A DNA stretch of 64,000 bases from Kingella negevensis (GCF_030177895.1 NZ_CP123448.1:868001-932000); one strand, 5' to 3'; positions 1 through 8,416 are shown, numbered from the stretch's first letter. The notes: generated by a model not told the origin, from the letters alone. Numbers and translations are program-made.

Positions 1-292
1 TGCTGAAATTTTTGCCCTGTGCGTGTAATGATTTGGCGGTAGCGACCGCTTCGGCAAGATTGCGCGGTTGGCGTATCAGGCTGCCTTTAACAACGCCGAT
101 GGCGTAGGGATTGAAATGGCTTTCCACACGAGCGACCGCTTGCAATGTGTTGGGGTGGACACCTTTACTGCATTGTTGCGCCAAATCGTTAAACCGCATT
201 TGTGAATAATTGATTGGTGGCGATGGTGCAGCAAAAGTTGGCAGCGCGGTTGCAATAGCTGCCGTCATCATCAAAAAATGTGCTGTGTGCAT
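1..292 (-). CDS. VirB1-like lytic transglycosylase, partial (runs off the left edge)
   Basis: The frame opens with ATG at 290-292 and stays open to the window edge (97 codons). A signal peptide of about 22 residues (MHTAHFLMMTAAIATALPTFAA) is followed by an SLT-type motif, VESHFNPYAIGV, in which Glu57 would be the catalytic acid. A Cys at position 41 precedes it, as in VirB1-type murein hydrolases. Such enzymes open peptidoglycan in the periplasm for type IV secretion or conjugation machinery. The gene sits about 190 bp from an orphan tRNA-Asn 3' half, so I infer it belongs to an integrated conjugative-type element lying mostly outside the window. The family call is fairly firm. The link to a T4SS is inference, and a free-standing endolysin-like SLT is possible. 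Confidence 0.72.
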   Translation of the reverse strand, partial: MHTAHFLMMTAAIATALPTFAAPSPPINYSQMRFNDLAQQCSKGVHPNTLQAVARVESHFNPYAIGVVKGSLIRQPRNLAEAVATAKSLHAQGKNFS

Positions 293-480
293 AGATTTTC
301 CTTTTATCAAAGTGAAAAAACACACTTTAAAAAGCGAGTGAACGCGGTTTTAAGTGTGTTTTCTTGTGTGTCCAATTTGTGCTAAAATGCGATTGTTATG
401 AGACTTTATGTGATGGTATGTGCAGACACCACAAAATAAATAATCTATAAAAATCAGTTAATTGAATTTTTTAAAAGTGG
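293..480. other. Intergenic stretch with one long-loop inverted repeat
   Basis: No gene is visible. An 11-bp perfect inverted repeat (AAAACACACTT at 317-327, AAGTGTGTTTT at 352-362) lies just upstream of the lytic transglycosylase start, with a 24-base loop. It could be an operator or part of an attenuator. Nothing else supports a function. Confidence 0.35.
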
Positions 481-536
481 GCGATTACGGACTGTTAATC
501 CGCAGGTCGCTGGTTCGAGCCCAGCTCGGGGAGCCA
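481..536 (+). other. tRNA-Asn(GTT) 3' fragment, probable attachment-site remnant
   Basis: The sequence from the anticodon stem-loop (CGGACTGTTAATCCG, anticodon GTT) through the variable region, T-arm (GGTTCGAGCCC) and acceptor 3' strand to encoded CCA matches a bacterial tRNA-Asn. The matching 5' acceptor strand (expected about TCCCCG) and the D-arm are absent; AT-rich unrelated sequence precedes it. A tRNA 3' half next to an element-type gene is the classic footprint of a tyrosine recombinase that integrates in a tRNA gene. The full tRNA-Asn would then be at the other end of the element, outside the window. Confidence 0.75.
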
Positions 537-541
537 GATAT

Positions 542-571
542 AAGCCCAAACAGAAATGTTTGGGCTTTTTC
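542..571 (+). terminator. Intrinsic terminator after the tRNA-Asn remnant
   Basis: A ten-base perfect stem (AAGCCCAAAC / GTTTGGGCTT) with a six-base loop is followed by T5. It lies six bases after the encoded CCA, so the tRNA kept its own terminator. Confidence 0.8.
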
Positions 572-600
572 TCTAATTAGTTATTCAGACAGCCTGAAAA

Positions 601-2607
601 ATGCAAGATACTTATCAATATTTAGAAAATCTCCATTCTCCCGAAACGCAAAAATTCCACCAATCTGCCCACGCCAAAACGCTGGCGAAATTTTGCCAAT
701 CCGAAAATTTCCACAAAACAAAACAACAAATTACCGAACAATTACAAGACGAGCGACAAATCCCATTTTGCCAAGAACACCGCGCCCGAATGTACCATTT
801 TCATCAGTCGGCGGATTTGCCCAAAGGCGTGTATCGCGTGTGCAGTGCGGCAAGCTATCGTGCTGGCATTCCCGATTGGGAAATTTTATTTTCAGTTGCG
901 GATTTTGATGAAATTTTGGGCGATGATGTGTATTTAGACGGCGTGTCGCATTATGTGGAACGCCCTGAATTAGCGTTGATTTCGCTGTCTTCACAAGGTT
1001 CGGATAGTGCGTACACGATTGAATTTAATCTGAAAACTAGCGAAATTGTATCGGGTGGTTTTCATTTTCCATTGGGCAAAAATCATGTGGCTTGGCGCGA
1101 TGAAAACAGCGTTTGGGTTTGCCCTGCATGGGACGAGCGGCAGCTCACGACTTCGGGTTATCCGCGTCAGGTTTGGTTGATGCAGCGCGGTCAGTCGTTT
1201 GACGAAGCCACGCCTGTTTACGAAATGGACGCGGACGGCGTAATGGTCAGCGCGTGGCGTTATTTGGACGCGCAGGGTGCGCCGTTGGATTTGATTGAAG
1301 CGAATACGTCTTTCTTTCAAAAGGATTATTTTTATGTGAATGCGGATTTGGCAGCGGTGAAATTGGCTCTGCCGCGTGATTGTGAAGTCGTGGGTTATTT
1401 GGCTGGGCAATTATTTTTGCATTTGAAATCGGATTGGCAGCGCAGTAAGCAAAAATATGTTTCAGGCAGCCTGATTGCGGTGAAATTGAATAAGGGCGAG
1501 TTGGGCGAAGCGTTTTGTCTGTTTGCGCCAACGAGTTCGCAAGCGTTGGAACTGATTGAAACGACACGGAAATTTGTGATTGCGAGTTTGTTGGACAATG
1601 TTTCAGGCAGCCTGAAAGCGTGGAAATGGGAAAATGGCGCGTGGGTTGAGCAGGCGTTGCCGCGTTTTCCGAATGGCGCGATTGAGCTTGCCGACCAGCC
1701 TTGGGGCGGCGATACGGTTTACTTGGCGGCGAGCGATTTTGTTACGCCTTTGACTTTGTTTGCGTTGGATTTAAATGTGATGGAATTGACGGTTTTGCGC
1801 CGTCAGCCGAAGCAGTTTAACGCGCAAGATATTGTGGTTACGCAGAATTTTGCTACTTCGGCGGACGGTACGCGCATTCCGTATTATCACGTTGGCAAAA
1901 CGCAATCGCCCGATACGCCGACTTTGGTTTATGTGTACGGCGGTTTTGCTGTGCCTGAATTGCCGCATTATATGGGCGCGATTGGGCGGCATTGGTTGGA
2001 GCGTGGCGGTGCGTTTGTGTTGGCGAATGTGCGCGGCGGCGGCGAGTTTACGCATTGGCACACGGCGGCGCAGCGTGAAAATAAACATAAGAGCGTTGAT
2101 GATTTGTTATCGGTAATCAATGATTTAGTGGAACGCGGGTACAGCAGCGCGAAAAAAATCGCCATTCAAGGCGGCAGCAATGGCGGTTTGGTTGTCGCGT
2201 CCGCATTTTGCAGGCTGCCTGAAAATTTGGGCGCGATGATTTGCGAAGTGCCACTCACGGATATGTTGCGCTACACGGAATTGTACGCAGGCGCGAGTTG
2301 GATTGACGAATACGGCGACCCAGCCGACCCAAAAATGCGCGAGTATTTGGCAGCGTTTTCGCCGTATCATCAGCTTTCAGGCAGCCTGAATTATCCGCCA
2401 GCGTTCATCACGACCAGTTTGTCAGACGACCGTGTCCACCCTGCTCACGCGCTGAAATTTTATGCGAAATTGCGTGAGAATCCGAATGCGAAAGCGTGGC
2501 TGTTTGCGCCCGAAAAAGGCGGACACACAGGCAACGGCACGCAAGCGGAAACGGCGGAAGAGTTGGCGGCGGTTTTAGCATTTTTGCAGCAGACGATTGT
2601 TTTGTAA
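601..2607 (+). CDS. Prolyl oligopeptidase family serine peptidase (S9A)
   Basis: A 668-residue protein with the S9A layout: an N-terminal beta-propeller region of about 400 residues, then an alpha/beta-hydrolase domain. The nucleophile elbow GGSNGG is at about residues 524-529 (Ser526). The acid lies in SDDRVHP at about 608-614 and the histidine in GGHTG at about 642. There is no signal peptide, so the enzyme should be cytoplasmic and cleave short proline-containing peptides. The ATG at 601 follows a DUS with little Shine-Dalgarno signal, so the start is not certain. Three in-frame DUS copies encode SGSL in the propeller and hydrolase parts. The gene is monocistronic, ending at a DUS-type terminator. 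Confidence 0.9.
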   Translation: MQDTYQYLENLHSPETQKFHQSAHAKTLAKFCQSENFHKTKQQITEQLQDERQIPFCQEHRARMYHFHQSADLPKGVYRVCSAASYRAGIPDWEILFSVADFDEILGDDVYLDGVSHYVERPELALISLSSQGSDSAYTIEFNLKTSEIVSGGFHFPLGKNHVAWRDENSVWVCPAWDERQLTTSGYPRQVWLMQRGQSFDEATPVYEMDADGVMVSAWRYLDAQGAPLDLIEANTSFFQKDYFYVNADLAAVKLALPRDCEVVGYLAGQLFLHLKSDWQRSKQKYVSGSLIAVKLNKGELGEAFCLFAPTSSQALELIETTRKFVIASLLDNVSGSLKAWKWENGAWVEQALPRFPNGAIELADQPWGGDTVYLAASDFVTPLTLFALDLNVMELTVLRRQPKQFNAQDIVVTQNFATSADGTRIPYYHVGKTQSPDTPTLVYVYGGFAVPELPHYMGAIGRHWLERGGAFVLANVRGGGEFTHWHTAAQRENKHKSVDDLLSVINDLVERGYSSAKKIAIQGGSNGGLVVASAFCRLPENLGAMICEVPLTDMLRYTELYAGASWIDEYGDPADPKMREYLAAFSPYHQLSGSLNYPPAFITTSLSDDRVHPAHALKFYAKLRENPNAKAWLFAPEKGGHTGNGTQAETAEELAAVLAFLQQTIVL

Positions 2608-2612
2608 TATAT

Positions 2613-2649
2613 AAAAGCAGCCTGAAAAATGTTTTTCAGGCTGCTTTTT
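2613..2649 (+). terminator. DUS inverted-pair terminator after the S9A peptidase
   Basis: Two facing uptake sequences form a stem (AAAAGCAGCCTGAAA with its complement) with a tiny loop and a trailing T-run. Confidence 0.8.
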
Positions 2650-2699
2650 GTTTTTTAGCTATATTAATACCTCATCTGTAACCCTCCGCCGTATCATCT

Positions 2700-2834
2700 T
2701 CAGGCACGCAAACCCGAATAATCTCCGCCAGCAATGACCATAGGCGAAACGTCAATATTAGATTGCAGTAATTTGATGATTTTCTCGGCTATCGGTTTGC
2801 GGTTGAAATCATCTTGAGCGAAAGTTTGCGTCAT
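2700..2834 (-). pseudogene. KAP-family P-loop NTPase, N-terminal remnant
   Basis: A 44-codon frame starts with ATG at 2832-2834. The residues FAQDDFNRKPIAEKIIKLL, followed by NIDVSPMVIAGG, resemble the opening of KAP-type P-loop NTPases, which begin with a DDFxRKPIAEKL-like block just before the Walker A loop. The expected GxGKT is missing and the frame stops soon after (ALSO: a neighbouring frame ending PEDDTAEGYR runs through the same bases to a later stop). This is probably a deletion scar joining two former coding segments. The 2650-2900 gap holds nothing else except terminators. Confidence 0.5.
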
Positions 2835-2856
2835 ATTAAATCCTCACATTTATACA

Positions 2857-2889
2857 AATGCAGCCTGAAAACATTTTCAGGCTGCTTTC
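2857..2889 (-). terminator. DUS inverted-pair terminator of rep
   Basis: GCAGCCTGAAAA and TTTTCAGGCTGC pair across a two-base loop just past the rep stop codon on the minus strand. Confidence 0.75.
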
Positions 2890-2899
2890 TAATCAAAAT

Positions 2900-4906
2900 T
2901 TACTGTCCCGTTTTCTTATTCAACATATCCAACATACCGCCCAACCTCGCCCGACCCTCAGCTTTAGACACAATCGGCGCACCACCCTTACGCCCCAAAA
3001 TTTCCAAATCCTGCTGCGGCATTTCATCAATAAAACGGCTCGGCTCAGGAAACTGCCACACCCCTTGGCGTTTGCGTTTCACACAATGCGTCAGCGTTAA
3101 TTGCTGTTTCGCACGCGTAATCCCCACATACATCAACCGCCGTTCTTCTTCCAAGTTCCCCTCTTCCACACTATCCGCGTGCGGAAACAACCCCTCTTCA
3201 CAGCCCACCAAATACACAAACGGATATTCCAACCCTTTAGACGCGTGCAACGTGGACAACTTCACCGCGTCCACTTCTTCTTCGTCCTTGCCCTCAAGCA
3301 ACGTCATCAACGCAATCGTTTGCGTCAATTCAATCAAATTTTTCTCGCCGTCTTCGCCCTTGCGTTCCAACCAGCCAGCCAAATCCTGCACGTTTCGCCA
3401 ACGCATTTCCGCCGCACGCAAATTTTCATCTTGCCCATTCAAATGCGCTTCGTATTGAATATCCGACAGCAAATCCTGCACCACTTCCCCAGCCGCGTCC
3501 ACCGTAGCCCGTTCACGGTAATCATGCAGCAACGCCATAAATTGCTGCACACTTTCACGGCTTTTTGTGGACAAGGATTCCATCGCTTTCAGACTGCCAG
3601 CCGCTTCAAACAAACTGCATTCGTGCTGTTTCGCATAATCGTTCAATTTGCCCAAAGTCGTGTCGCCAATGCCGCGTTTGGGCGTGGTTGCGGCGCGTAA
3701 AAATGCAGGGTCATCATTCGGATTCGCCAACAAACGCATATACGCCAACACGTCTTTAATTTCCGCCTTGTCGTAAAAACTTTGTCCGCCCGAAATCTGA
3801 TACGGAATCCGCGCCGAGCGCAACGCGTCTTCAAACAAACGCGCCTGATGATTGCCGCGATACAAAATAGCAAAATCCGCAAAATCCGCTCCGTAAACCA
3901 CCTTGTTTCGCGCGATTTGATTCACGACAAATTCGGCTTCATGGTTTTCATCTTTGCACGCAATCACGCGCACCACATCGCCCTCGCCAAATTGAGACCA
4001 CAATGTTTTTGGGAACAACTTGGGATTATTCGCAATCACATTATTCGCCACTTTCAAAATTCGCGCCGTTGAGCGGTAATTCTGTTCCAACTTGATGATT
4101 TTTAAGGCTGGGTAATCTTCTTGCAAACGGCGCAAGTTTTCCATATTTGCGCCGCGCCATGCGTAGATGGATTGGTCATCATCGCCCACGGCTGTGAACA
4201 TGCCTTCAATGCCTGTGAGTAAACGCATGAGCGCGTATTGGCAAGCGTTGGTGTCTTGGCACTCGTCCACCAGCAAATAGCGCAGACATTTTTGCCATTT
4301 CAGGCGCACGTCTGAATTGTTTTGCAGCAACAAGGTTGGCAAGCGGATTAAGTCGTCAAAATCTACGGCTTGATAGTGTTCCAGCGTGGCTTGATAGGCG
4401 GCGTAAACTTGTGCGACTTGTTGCAGCCATTCGTCATCGGTTTCTCTCGCAGCCTGAAAAGCGTCTTCGGGTGTTTTCAAATCGTTTTTCCACAGCGAAA
4501 TTTGGTGTTGTGCGCGAAAAATCGGCTCGCGCCCTGAACTGCCCAGCAATTCGCTGATAATTCTGCCGCTATCGGAGCCGTCTAAAATGGAAAAGTTTTT
4601 TTTGTAACCGATGTGTGGGGCTTCTTCGCGCAGAATTTTCATGCCCAAAGAGTGAAACGTGGACACGGTTAAGCCGCGCGTTTGGTCTTTGCCGAGCCGT
4701 TGGGCAATGCGTTCTTGCATTTCTTTGGCGGCTTTGTTGGTAAAGGTAATCGCGGCGATGTGGTGCGGTTTGTAGTGCGCTTGGGTAATCATGTAGGCGA
4801 TTTTTTCGGTAATCACGCGCGTTTTGCCGCTGCCTGCGCCTGCGAGTACGAATAATGCGCCGCCGAGATATTCCACGGCTTCTTGTTGTTGGGGGTTGAG
4901 TTTCAT
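2900..4906 (-). CDS. rep: ATP-dependent DNA helicase Rep (UvrD/Rep superfamily 1)
   Basis: The 668-residue protein begins MKLNPQQQEAVEYLGG with the Q-motif and the Walker A loop GAGSGKT at about residues 22-28. Further SF1A motifs follow: DECQDTN (motif II), GDDDQSIYAWRGA (III), LEQNYRS (IV) and LHASKGLEYPFV with VGITRAK near the C-terminus. Length matches E. coli Rep (about 670). It moves 3'-5' on single-stranded DNA and clears protein roadblocks ahead of the fork. In Neisseria rep also influences pilin variation and transformation (family knowledge, not shown here). The gene is monocistronic, with a Correia-like element just upstream. Confidence 0.95.
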   Translation of the reverse strand: MKLNPQQQEAVEYLGGALFVLAGAGSGKTRVITEKIAYMITQAHYKPHHIAAITFTNKAAKEMQERIAQRLGKDQTRGLTVSTFHSLGMKILREEAPHIGYKKNFSILDGSDSGRIISELLGSSGREPIFRAQHQISLWKNDLKTPEDAFQAARETDDEWLQQVAQVYAAYQATLEHYQAVDFDDLIRLPTLLLQNNSDVRLKWQKCLRYLLVDECQDTNACQYALMRLLTGIEGMFTAVGDDDQSIYAWRGANMENLRRLQEDYPALKIIKLEQNYRSTARILKVANNVIANNPKLFPKTLWSQFGEGDVVRVIACKDENHEAEFVVNQIARNKVVYGADFADFAILYRGNHQARLFEDALRSARIPYQISGGQSFYDKAEIKDVLAYMRLLANPNDDPAFLRAATTPKRGIGDTTLGKLNDYAKQHECSLFEAAGSLKAMESLSTKSRESVQQFMALLHDYRERATVDAAGEVVQDLLSDIQYEAHLNGQDENLRAAEMRWRNVQDLAGWLERKGEDGEKNLIELTQTIALMTLLEGKDEEEVDAVKLSTLHASKGLEYPFVYLVGCEEGLFPHADSVEEGNLEEERRLMYVGITRAKQQLTLTHCVKRKRQGVWQFPEPSRFIDEMPQQDLEILGRKGGAPIVSKAEGRARLGGMLDMLNKKTGQ

Positions 4907-4942
4907 GGGTTTCAGGCTGCCTGAAAGTTAAATCAAATAAAA

Positions 4943-5049
4943 TATAGTGTTGTAAATTTGAACGAGTACAAGGCGACAACGCCTGCCGTGTGCGCGTGGT
5001 ACATAAAGGCGTTGGCAACGCGGTAATCGTTCAAATTTAAAACACTAGA
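4943..5049. mobile_element. Correia-like miniature inverted-repeat element, copy 1
   Basis: A 107-bp unit with terminal inverted repeats: left TATAGTGTTGTAAATTTGAA, right its complement with two mismatches. The centre contains AAGGCGACAAC and GCGTTGGCAACGC, also present in copies at 37067-37173 and 60689-60795. TATAGT ends, TA target and internal AAGGCGAC/GGCAACGC blocks are the signature of Neisseria Correia repeats in their short form. It lies between the divergently transcribed rep and hfq genes. Confidence 0.85.
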
Positions 5050-5198
5050 ATTATAAATTTTGTGGTTTATTCTGTCATTTTCAGGCTGCCTGAAAAAATA
5101 TAGTTGGTTATTTTGGTTAATTCACGTTAAAATCAACACTTGTTTTACCGCCAGTTTTTCGCTGGCAACATAATCATAACCATAATGGAGTTTCAAAA

Positions 5199-5507
5199 AT
5201 GACAGCCAAAGGACAATTATTACAAGACCCTTTCTTGAACGCTTTGCGCAAAGAGCATGTTTCTGTTTCTATTTACTTGGTAAACGGGATTAAATTGCAA
5301 GGGCAAGTGGAATCGTTTGACCAGTATGTTGTGTTGTTGCGCAACACTTCTGTAACGCAAATGGTGTATAAACACGCTATTTCTACGATTGTTCCATCAC
5401 GCTCTGTTAGCGTTCAACATGATAGCAAACCTGCTGCTGCCCCACGTCCTGCGTTGCAACAAGTGGAAACCAATCCAAATCCTTTTGAAGATGCTGTGGC
5501 TGAATAA
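5199..5507 (+). CDS. hfq: RNA-binding chaperone Hfq
   Basis: A 102-residue protein beginning [18 protein letters not shown], with Sm1 (about residues 8-50) and the Sm2 signature [11 protein letters not shown]. Hfq assembles as a hexameric ring that pairs small RNAs with mRNAs. After the Sm core comes a tail of about 30 residues rich in Pro and Ala, as in other Neisseriaceae Hfq proteins. A clear ribosome site (GGAG) lies upstream of the ATG. Usual hfq neighbours (miaA, hflX) are absent, and the gene has its own terminator. Confidence 0.97.
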   Translation: MTAKGQLLQDPFLNALRKEHVSVSIYLVNGIKLQGQVESFDQYVVLLRNTSVTQMVYKHAISTIVPSRSVSVQHDSKPAAAPRPALQQVETNPNPFEDAVAE

Positions 5508-5532
5508 GTTTCAGGCAGCCTGAAAAAAATAT

Positions 5533-5567
5533 AAACCGTTATCTTGATGAAGATAACGGTTTTTTTG
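5533..5567 (+). terminator. Intrinsic terminator of hfq
   Basis: A perfect 13-bp stem (AAACCGTTATCTT / AAGATAACGGTTT) with GATG loop and a T-run; unrelated to the uptake sequence. Confidence 0.92.
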
Positions 5568-5587
5568 TTTTCAGGCTGCGTTTTATC

Positions 5588-5610
5588 GTAGGATGCGCCC
5601 CACGCACCAA
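5588..5610. repeat. Short palindromic repeat, GTAGG-TGCGCCCC-GCACC type, copy 1
   Basis: The unit GTAGGATGCGCCCCACGCAC recurs with small changes at 15170-15190 and 39001-39023. It is internally palindromic and in each case lies between genes beside an uptake sequence. Confidence 0.6.
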
Positions 5611-5629
5611 CAATCAGGCAGCCTGAAAA

Positions 5630-7780
5630 TCACACCCGAACAACCTTACGCACCTGCACAATCTTATGCAACCGAGCCATCACAGCCTGAACATGCAACA
5701 AATCACGCACAGTCAGCGTAAACTTAAACTCAATAAAGCCTTCTTGCGCCTTAGACAACGTATCCACCGAAACAATATCGCAGCCCGTTTCCGAAATCGC
5801 GCTTGCCATATTCGCCAGCAAACCATGCGAATCTTCTGAAGACACCACCAAAGCTGTCTGATAAATCTTTTCCATGCCCTCAGGCAAAGCCGCCCAATCC
5901 GCGTCCAGTTGATGTTCCGCGTCCGTTTTCAGCAGCACAGGGCAAATATCGCGATGAATCATCAAGCCCTGTTCAGGCACAACCACCGCACGAATACTAT
6001 CCCCAGCCACAGGCAAACAACATTTGCCCAAATGCACACGCGCCGTTTCATGGCTGTTTACCTGAATCGGGCTCAGTTTCACTTCATCGCCAAAATGCTC
6101 GCCAGCCATAGTTGCAATTTCCATCGCCACTGCCACAGGCATTGTGCGCCCAATGCCCACGTTATACAGCACATCTTCAAACGATAACTGCTTGTCCGCC
6201 AACTGCTGAAAATACTTCTCTTTCAGTTCATCAGATTCCGCCACTTTCTTCGGCAACAAACTGCCCAAAGCCGTTGCCAACAAACGCTCGCCCAATGCAA
6301 TCGCGTCCGAACGGTCAGCATTTTTAATGTAACTGCGAATGGCACTACGCGCACGGCTAGACGCGGCAAAATTCAGCCACGCAGGATTCGGTTTTGCGTA
6401 TTCAGATGTGATAATTTCCACCGTGTCGCCTGTTTTCAAGCGCGTCCGCAAAGGCACAGGAATTTTGTTTACACGCGCGCCCACGCAATGATTGCCCACA
6501 TCGGTGTGAACCGCATACGCAAAGTCAATCGGCGTTGCGCCGCGTGGCAGTGTGATGATTTTGCCTTTAGGTGTGAGCATATACGATTCATTCGGGAACA
6601 AATCAATTTTCACGTGTTCCAAAAATTCAATCGCATTTTCACTACGCGCTTGCAAGTCCAAAATATTTTTCAGCCATTGATTGGTTCGGCGCGTAGTTTC
6701 ATCTTCTTGACTACCTGAATCGCGCCAATGGCTCGCCAAACCCACTTCCGCAATCATGTTCATTTCACGCGTGCGGATTTGCACTTCAATCGGCAAACCG
6801 TAAGGTCCGCTCAAAGTGGTGTGCAACGATTTGTAACCGTTGGATTTTGGAATGGCGATGAAATCTTTAAATTTCCCAGGTTTTGGTTGATACAAACCAT
6901 GCAACGCGCCCAAAGCGGTGTAACACTGCGACACACTGTTCACAATCACACGAAAGCCATAAATGTCCTGCAATTCTTCAAACTTCACTTTTTTCGTCAG
7001 CATTTTTTGATGAATGCTGTATAAATTGCGCTCGCGCCCACGAATTTGCGCTTCAATATTTTGCCCCACTAAACGCAAGCTCATCTCACGCAACACGCGT
7101 TCAATCACATCATGGCGATTTTTTTTAAACGTCGTCATCGCACGCTGCAACACGCCGTAACGCGCTGGGTGCATGGCAAAAAACGCCAAGTCTTGCAGCT
7201 CACGGTAAACGTGGTTCAAGCCCAAACGGTTGGCAATCGGCGCATAGACTTCCAGCGTTTCTGTGGCAATGCGGCGGCGACTGGCTGGTTTTTTCGCGCC
7301 CAATGTCCGCATATTGTGCAAGCGGTCAGACAGCTTCACGATAATCACGCGCACGTCTTTGGTCATCGCCAAAATCAATTTGCGGAAACTTTCGGCTTGA
7401 TGTTCTTCTTTGCTGTCGTATTTCAAGTTTTCCAGCTTGGATAAACCGTCCACCATTTCAGCAATCGTGTCGCCAAATTCTGCGGTCATTTGTTCTTTGG
7501 TTACGCTGGTGTCTTCCAAAACATCGTGCATCAAACCTGCGCTTAAGGCTTGAATATCCATGCGCCAGCGCGCCAATTCTGTGGCAACGGCAATCGGGTG
7601 CGTGATGTAAGGTTCGCCGCTTTTTCGGATTTGGCCATCGTGTGCATGAAACGCAAACGCGCAGGCTTTTTCTAACTGCTGTTGTTCATCAGCAGAAAGA
7701 TAACGGGCTTCGCGGAGGAGTTGCTCACGATAATCGGCGGTGAGTGAATCGTATGGGGCTTGGGGTTGTGGTGTGGGCAT
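5630..7780 (-). CDS. spoT: Bifunctional (p)ppGpp synthetase/hydrolase SpoT
   Basis: A 716-residue long-RSH protein. The N-terminal HD hydrolase domain carries HDGQIRKSGEPYITHP (about 47-62) and MHDVLEDT (about 85-92), intact in the metal ligands. The synthetase domain has GKFKDFIAIPKSNGYKSLH. Its KFKD block is of the RxKD kind found in bifunctional enzymes, not the ExDD of synthesis-only RelA. A TGS domain (about 395-455) and a C-terminal ACT domain (about 640-716) follow. It sets the alarmone level in the stringent response. Elsewhere it follows gmk-rpoZ directly. Here about 640 bp with a dead IS and a terminator intervene, so it probably uses its own promoter. Confidence 0.95.
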   Translation of the reverse strand: MPTPQPQAPYDSLTADYREQLLREARYLSADEQQQLEKACAFAFHAHDGQIRKSGEPYITHPIAVATELARWRMDIQALSAGLMHDVLEDTSVTKEQMTAEFGDTIAEMVDGLSKLENLKYDSKEEHQAESFRKLILAMTKDVRVIIVKLSDRLHNMRTLGAKKPASRRRIATETLEVYAPIANRLGLNHVYRELQDLAFFAMHPARYGVLQRAMTTFKKNRHDVIERVLREMSLRLVGQNIEAQIRGRERNLYSIHQKMLTKKVKFEELQDIYGFRVIVNSVSQCYTALGALHGLYQPKPGKFKDFIAIPKSNGYKSLHTTLSGPYGLPIEVQIRTREMNMIAEVGLASHWRDSGSQEDETTRRTNQWLKNILDLQARSENAIEFLEHVKIDLFPNESYMLTPKGKIITLPRGATPIDFAYAVHTDVGNHCVGARVNKIPVPLRTRLKTGDTVEIITSEYAKPNPAWLNFAASSRARSAIRSYIKNADRSDAIALGERLLATALGSLLPKKVAESDELKEKYFQQLADKQLSFEDVLYNVGIGRTMPVAVAMEIATMAGEHFGDEVKLSPIQVNSHETARVHLGKCCLPVAGDSIRAVVVPEQGLMIHRDICPVLLKTDAEHQLDADWAALPEGMEKIYQTALVVSSEDSHGLLANMASAISETGCDIVSVDTLSKAQEGFIEFKFTLTVRDLLHVQAVMARLHKIVQVRKVVRV

Positions 7781-7889
7781 AGTGGTATTTATGAGGAATG
7801 GAGAATGTGTGATGATGTTTTTTTCAGGCTGCGATTGTTTGTTGCAGCCTGAAAGATTATTTCTTTTATTTTATGGCATAACTATGTTT

Positions 7890-8346
7890 TATAGTTAATT
7901 AAAATAAAAATAGGATAGTAGCGCATCTGTGAAATTATCATAACTAGGCAAAATTGAACGCATATATTTCTTAATATTTGCCCATGTTTTTTCTATTGGA
8001 TTTAATTCAGGCGAATAAGGTGCAAGCGGGAGCAACTAAACATTTCAGCCATTTCATAGAGATAAGCATCAGGATTTTGTTCAATATATTGTTTGAGTGC
8101 TTGCGTATCCAATTTAGTGGCATTTTGCCCTTTGACTTGATGTTTCAGGCTACCTGTTTGTTCTTCTAATTTAATCTAAAGGTAAAGCGTATTTCTTGAG
8201 ATACCATAGGTTTTGGCAACTTTACTTGCATTGTTACATTGCTTGTAACAATTTAATGCTTTTTCTCGTAAATCAATTGAATATGCCATTTTATGCACCT
8301 TAAAGATAAAATTAGAATTGCACTATTTTATTTTAAATTTACTATA
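7890..8346 (-). mobile_element. Decayed IS630-type insertion sequence
   Basis: The ends are imperfect inverted repeats: TATAGTTAATTAAAATAAAA on the left, and TATAGTAAATTTAAAATAAA read from the right end. They begin with the TA typical of IS630/Tc1 elements. The enclosed transposase gene is internally deleted and carries a nonsense codon. The element sits between rpoZ and spoT, splitting a normally tight gene cluster. Confidence 0.82.
7895..8289 (-). pseudogene. IS630 family transposase, internally deleted
   Basis: Reading from ATG at 8287-8289, the N-terminal helix-turn-helix part (MAYSIDLREKALNCYKQ, then NNASKVAKTYGISRNTLY) is recognisable. A TAG follows after about 38 codons and the frame then continues with LEEQTGSLKHQ. 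After about 50 more codons the sequence shifts frame and resumes at the family's C-terminal block LAPYSPELNPIEKTWANIK. The catalytic DDE core between these parts is missing. It cannot encode an active enzyme. Confidence 0.85.
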
Positions 8347-8362
8347 AAAAACAATATTATCA

Positions 8363-8404
8363 AAAAAATTTCAGGCTGCCTTTATAAAAAAGCAGCCTGA
8401 AAAT
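8363..8404 (-). terminator. Terminator between rpoZ and spoT
   Basis: Facing uptake sequences form a stem on the minus strand (ATTTTCAGGCTGC / GCAGCCTGAAAT) followed by T7. It would end the gmk-rpoZ transcript. Confidence 0.75.
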
Positions 8405-8416
8405 TCATCATTAGAA

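Noticed and set aside
462..908. A 148-codon frame crossing the tRNA-Asn remnant
   Set aside because: It runs through the tRNA, its terminator and the start of the peptidase gene in another frame; composition is not protein-like.
5099..5110. TATAGTTGGTTA upstream of hfq, identical to one end of the Correia-like copy at 60689-60795
   Set aside because: No matching second end within 200 bp. A lone 12-base match in A/T-rich DNA could be chance or a relic and cannot be called an element.
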